Assembly (NCBI GenBank): GCA_031264145.1
Contig: JAISEK010000082.1
Span: 1 to 48,273, forward strand
Source: Deltaproteobacteria bacterium
GTDB taxonomy: Bacteria; Desulfobacterota; Desulfarculia; Adiutricales; Adiutricaceae
Direction: 5' to 3'
Length of the DNA stretch: 48,273 nt
A program made the position numbers and the translations under genes. Shown piece after piece: positions 48,134-48,273 of this stretch. The notes below the pieces were generated by a model. That model saw nothing but the letters and a program-made list of their open reading frames with translations, did not search any database and had not been told where the DNA came from. The stretch's first letter is position 1. Every line of letters begins with the position of its first letter.

Positions 48134-48273
48134 CTAGGCTGCCCGATCCAGAACCGGAATTGGCCTGAATGGAATCGTGCCATTCCTGACCCACGACTCA
48201 ATCTCACCATTAAGACAGGTGGATGAGACCGAGGCTAGACCTGTCGAGCCTTCTTTTGACCAAGCCATCCCGT
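48134..48273 (-). pseudogene. C-terminal part of a transposase-like gene (copy 2), cut by window edge
   Basis: The minus-strand frame entering from the right edge reads GMAWSKEGSTGLASVSSTCL, NGEIESWVRNGTIPFRPIPV and ends at TAG (48136-48134). It matches copy 1 at 9251-9385 in protein and DNA, and similarity continues past the stop to about 48100. This copy has no internal stop in the visible part, so the full gene may be intact beyond the edge. Family not named with confidence. The spacer 47985-48099 is AT-rich without a gene. Confidence 0.5.

Overview
The window looks like chromosomal DNA of an anaerobic Desulfobacterota (deltaproteobacterial-type) organism. Evidence: an HdrA plus FlxDCBA electron-bifurcation operon in the gene order known from Desulfovibrio, many hybrid histidine kinases, an EutC subunit and a NapH-type polyferredoxin. 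No rRNA or tRNA gene was found, so the taxonomic call is an inference. Composition is sharply two-phased: most coding sequence is very GC-rich (many GCC, CTG, GGC and AGG codons), while most intergenic DNA and several sensor or ligand-binding gene segments are AT-rich.

Layout. 1-435: end of an AT-rich NucS-like nuclease gene running off the left edge. 1538-2341: a left-handed beta-helix nucleotidyltransferase-like protein. 2657-7471: a full-length Type ISP restriction-modification-like protein (1604 aa) in which the nuclease, helicase and methylase signature motifs are nearly all altered. 7766-8652: eutC with a frameshift at a five-base homopolymer and no eutB beside it. 9134-9385: remnant of a transposase-like gene whose second copy lies inverted at 48134-48273. 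9433-14700: an accessory island of intermediate composition encoding an AAA+ ATPase with a C-terminal RyR domain, a small zinc-ribbon protein, and a tandem-TIR/TPR/membrane-anchor protein. This is the best candidate for an undescribed immune or signalling system. 14750-15429: a HigBA-type toxin-antitoxin pair whose toxin is broken by a 31-nt insertion.

15598-23442 (minus strand) is a signalling cluster: a single-domain response regulator, a hybrid kinase lacking its phosphoacceptor histidine, a membrane-anchored BMP/PnrA-type binding protein, and a second, intact hybrid kinase with Hpt. An exported hypothetical protein (23772-24407), a soluble triple-PAS hybrid kinase (24964-27429), a DUF4143-type gene remnant and an EamA transporter follow. 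29070-35506 (minus) is hdrA-flxD-flxC-flxB-flxA, read from a near-consensus sigma-70 promoter and ending at a strong hairpin; hdrB and hdrC are absent.

36821-47984 looks like an iron/siderophore locus: a Fur-box-like site, two PchR-like AraC regulators, an OmpR-type two-component system, a TonB-dependent receptor with a composite base composition, an exported anchored protein and a translationally coupled NapH-like polyferredoxin. Three copies of a 134-143 bp non-autonomous element with 17-bp terminal inverted repeats, two of them with intact 9-10 bp target duplications, are inserted in this locus.
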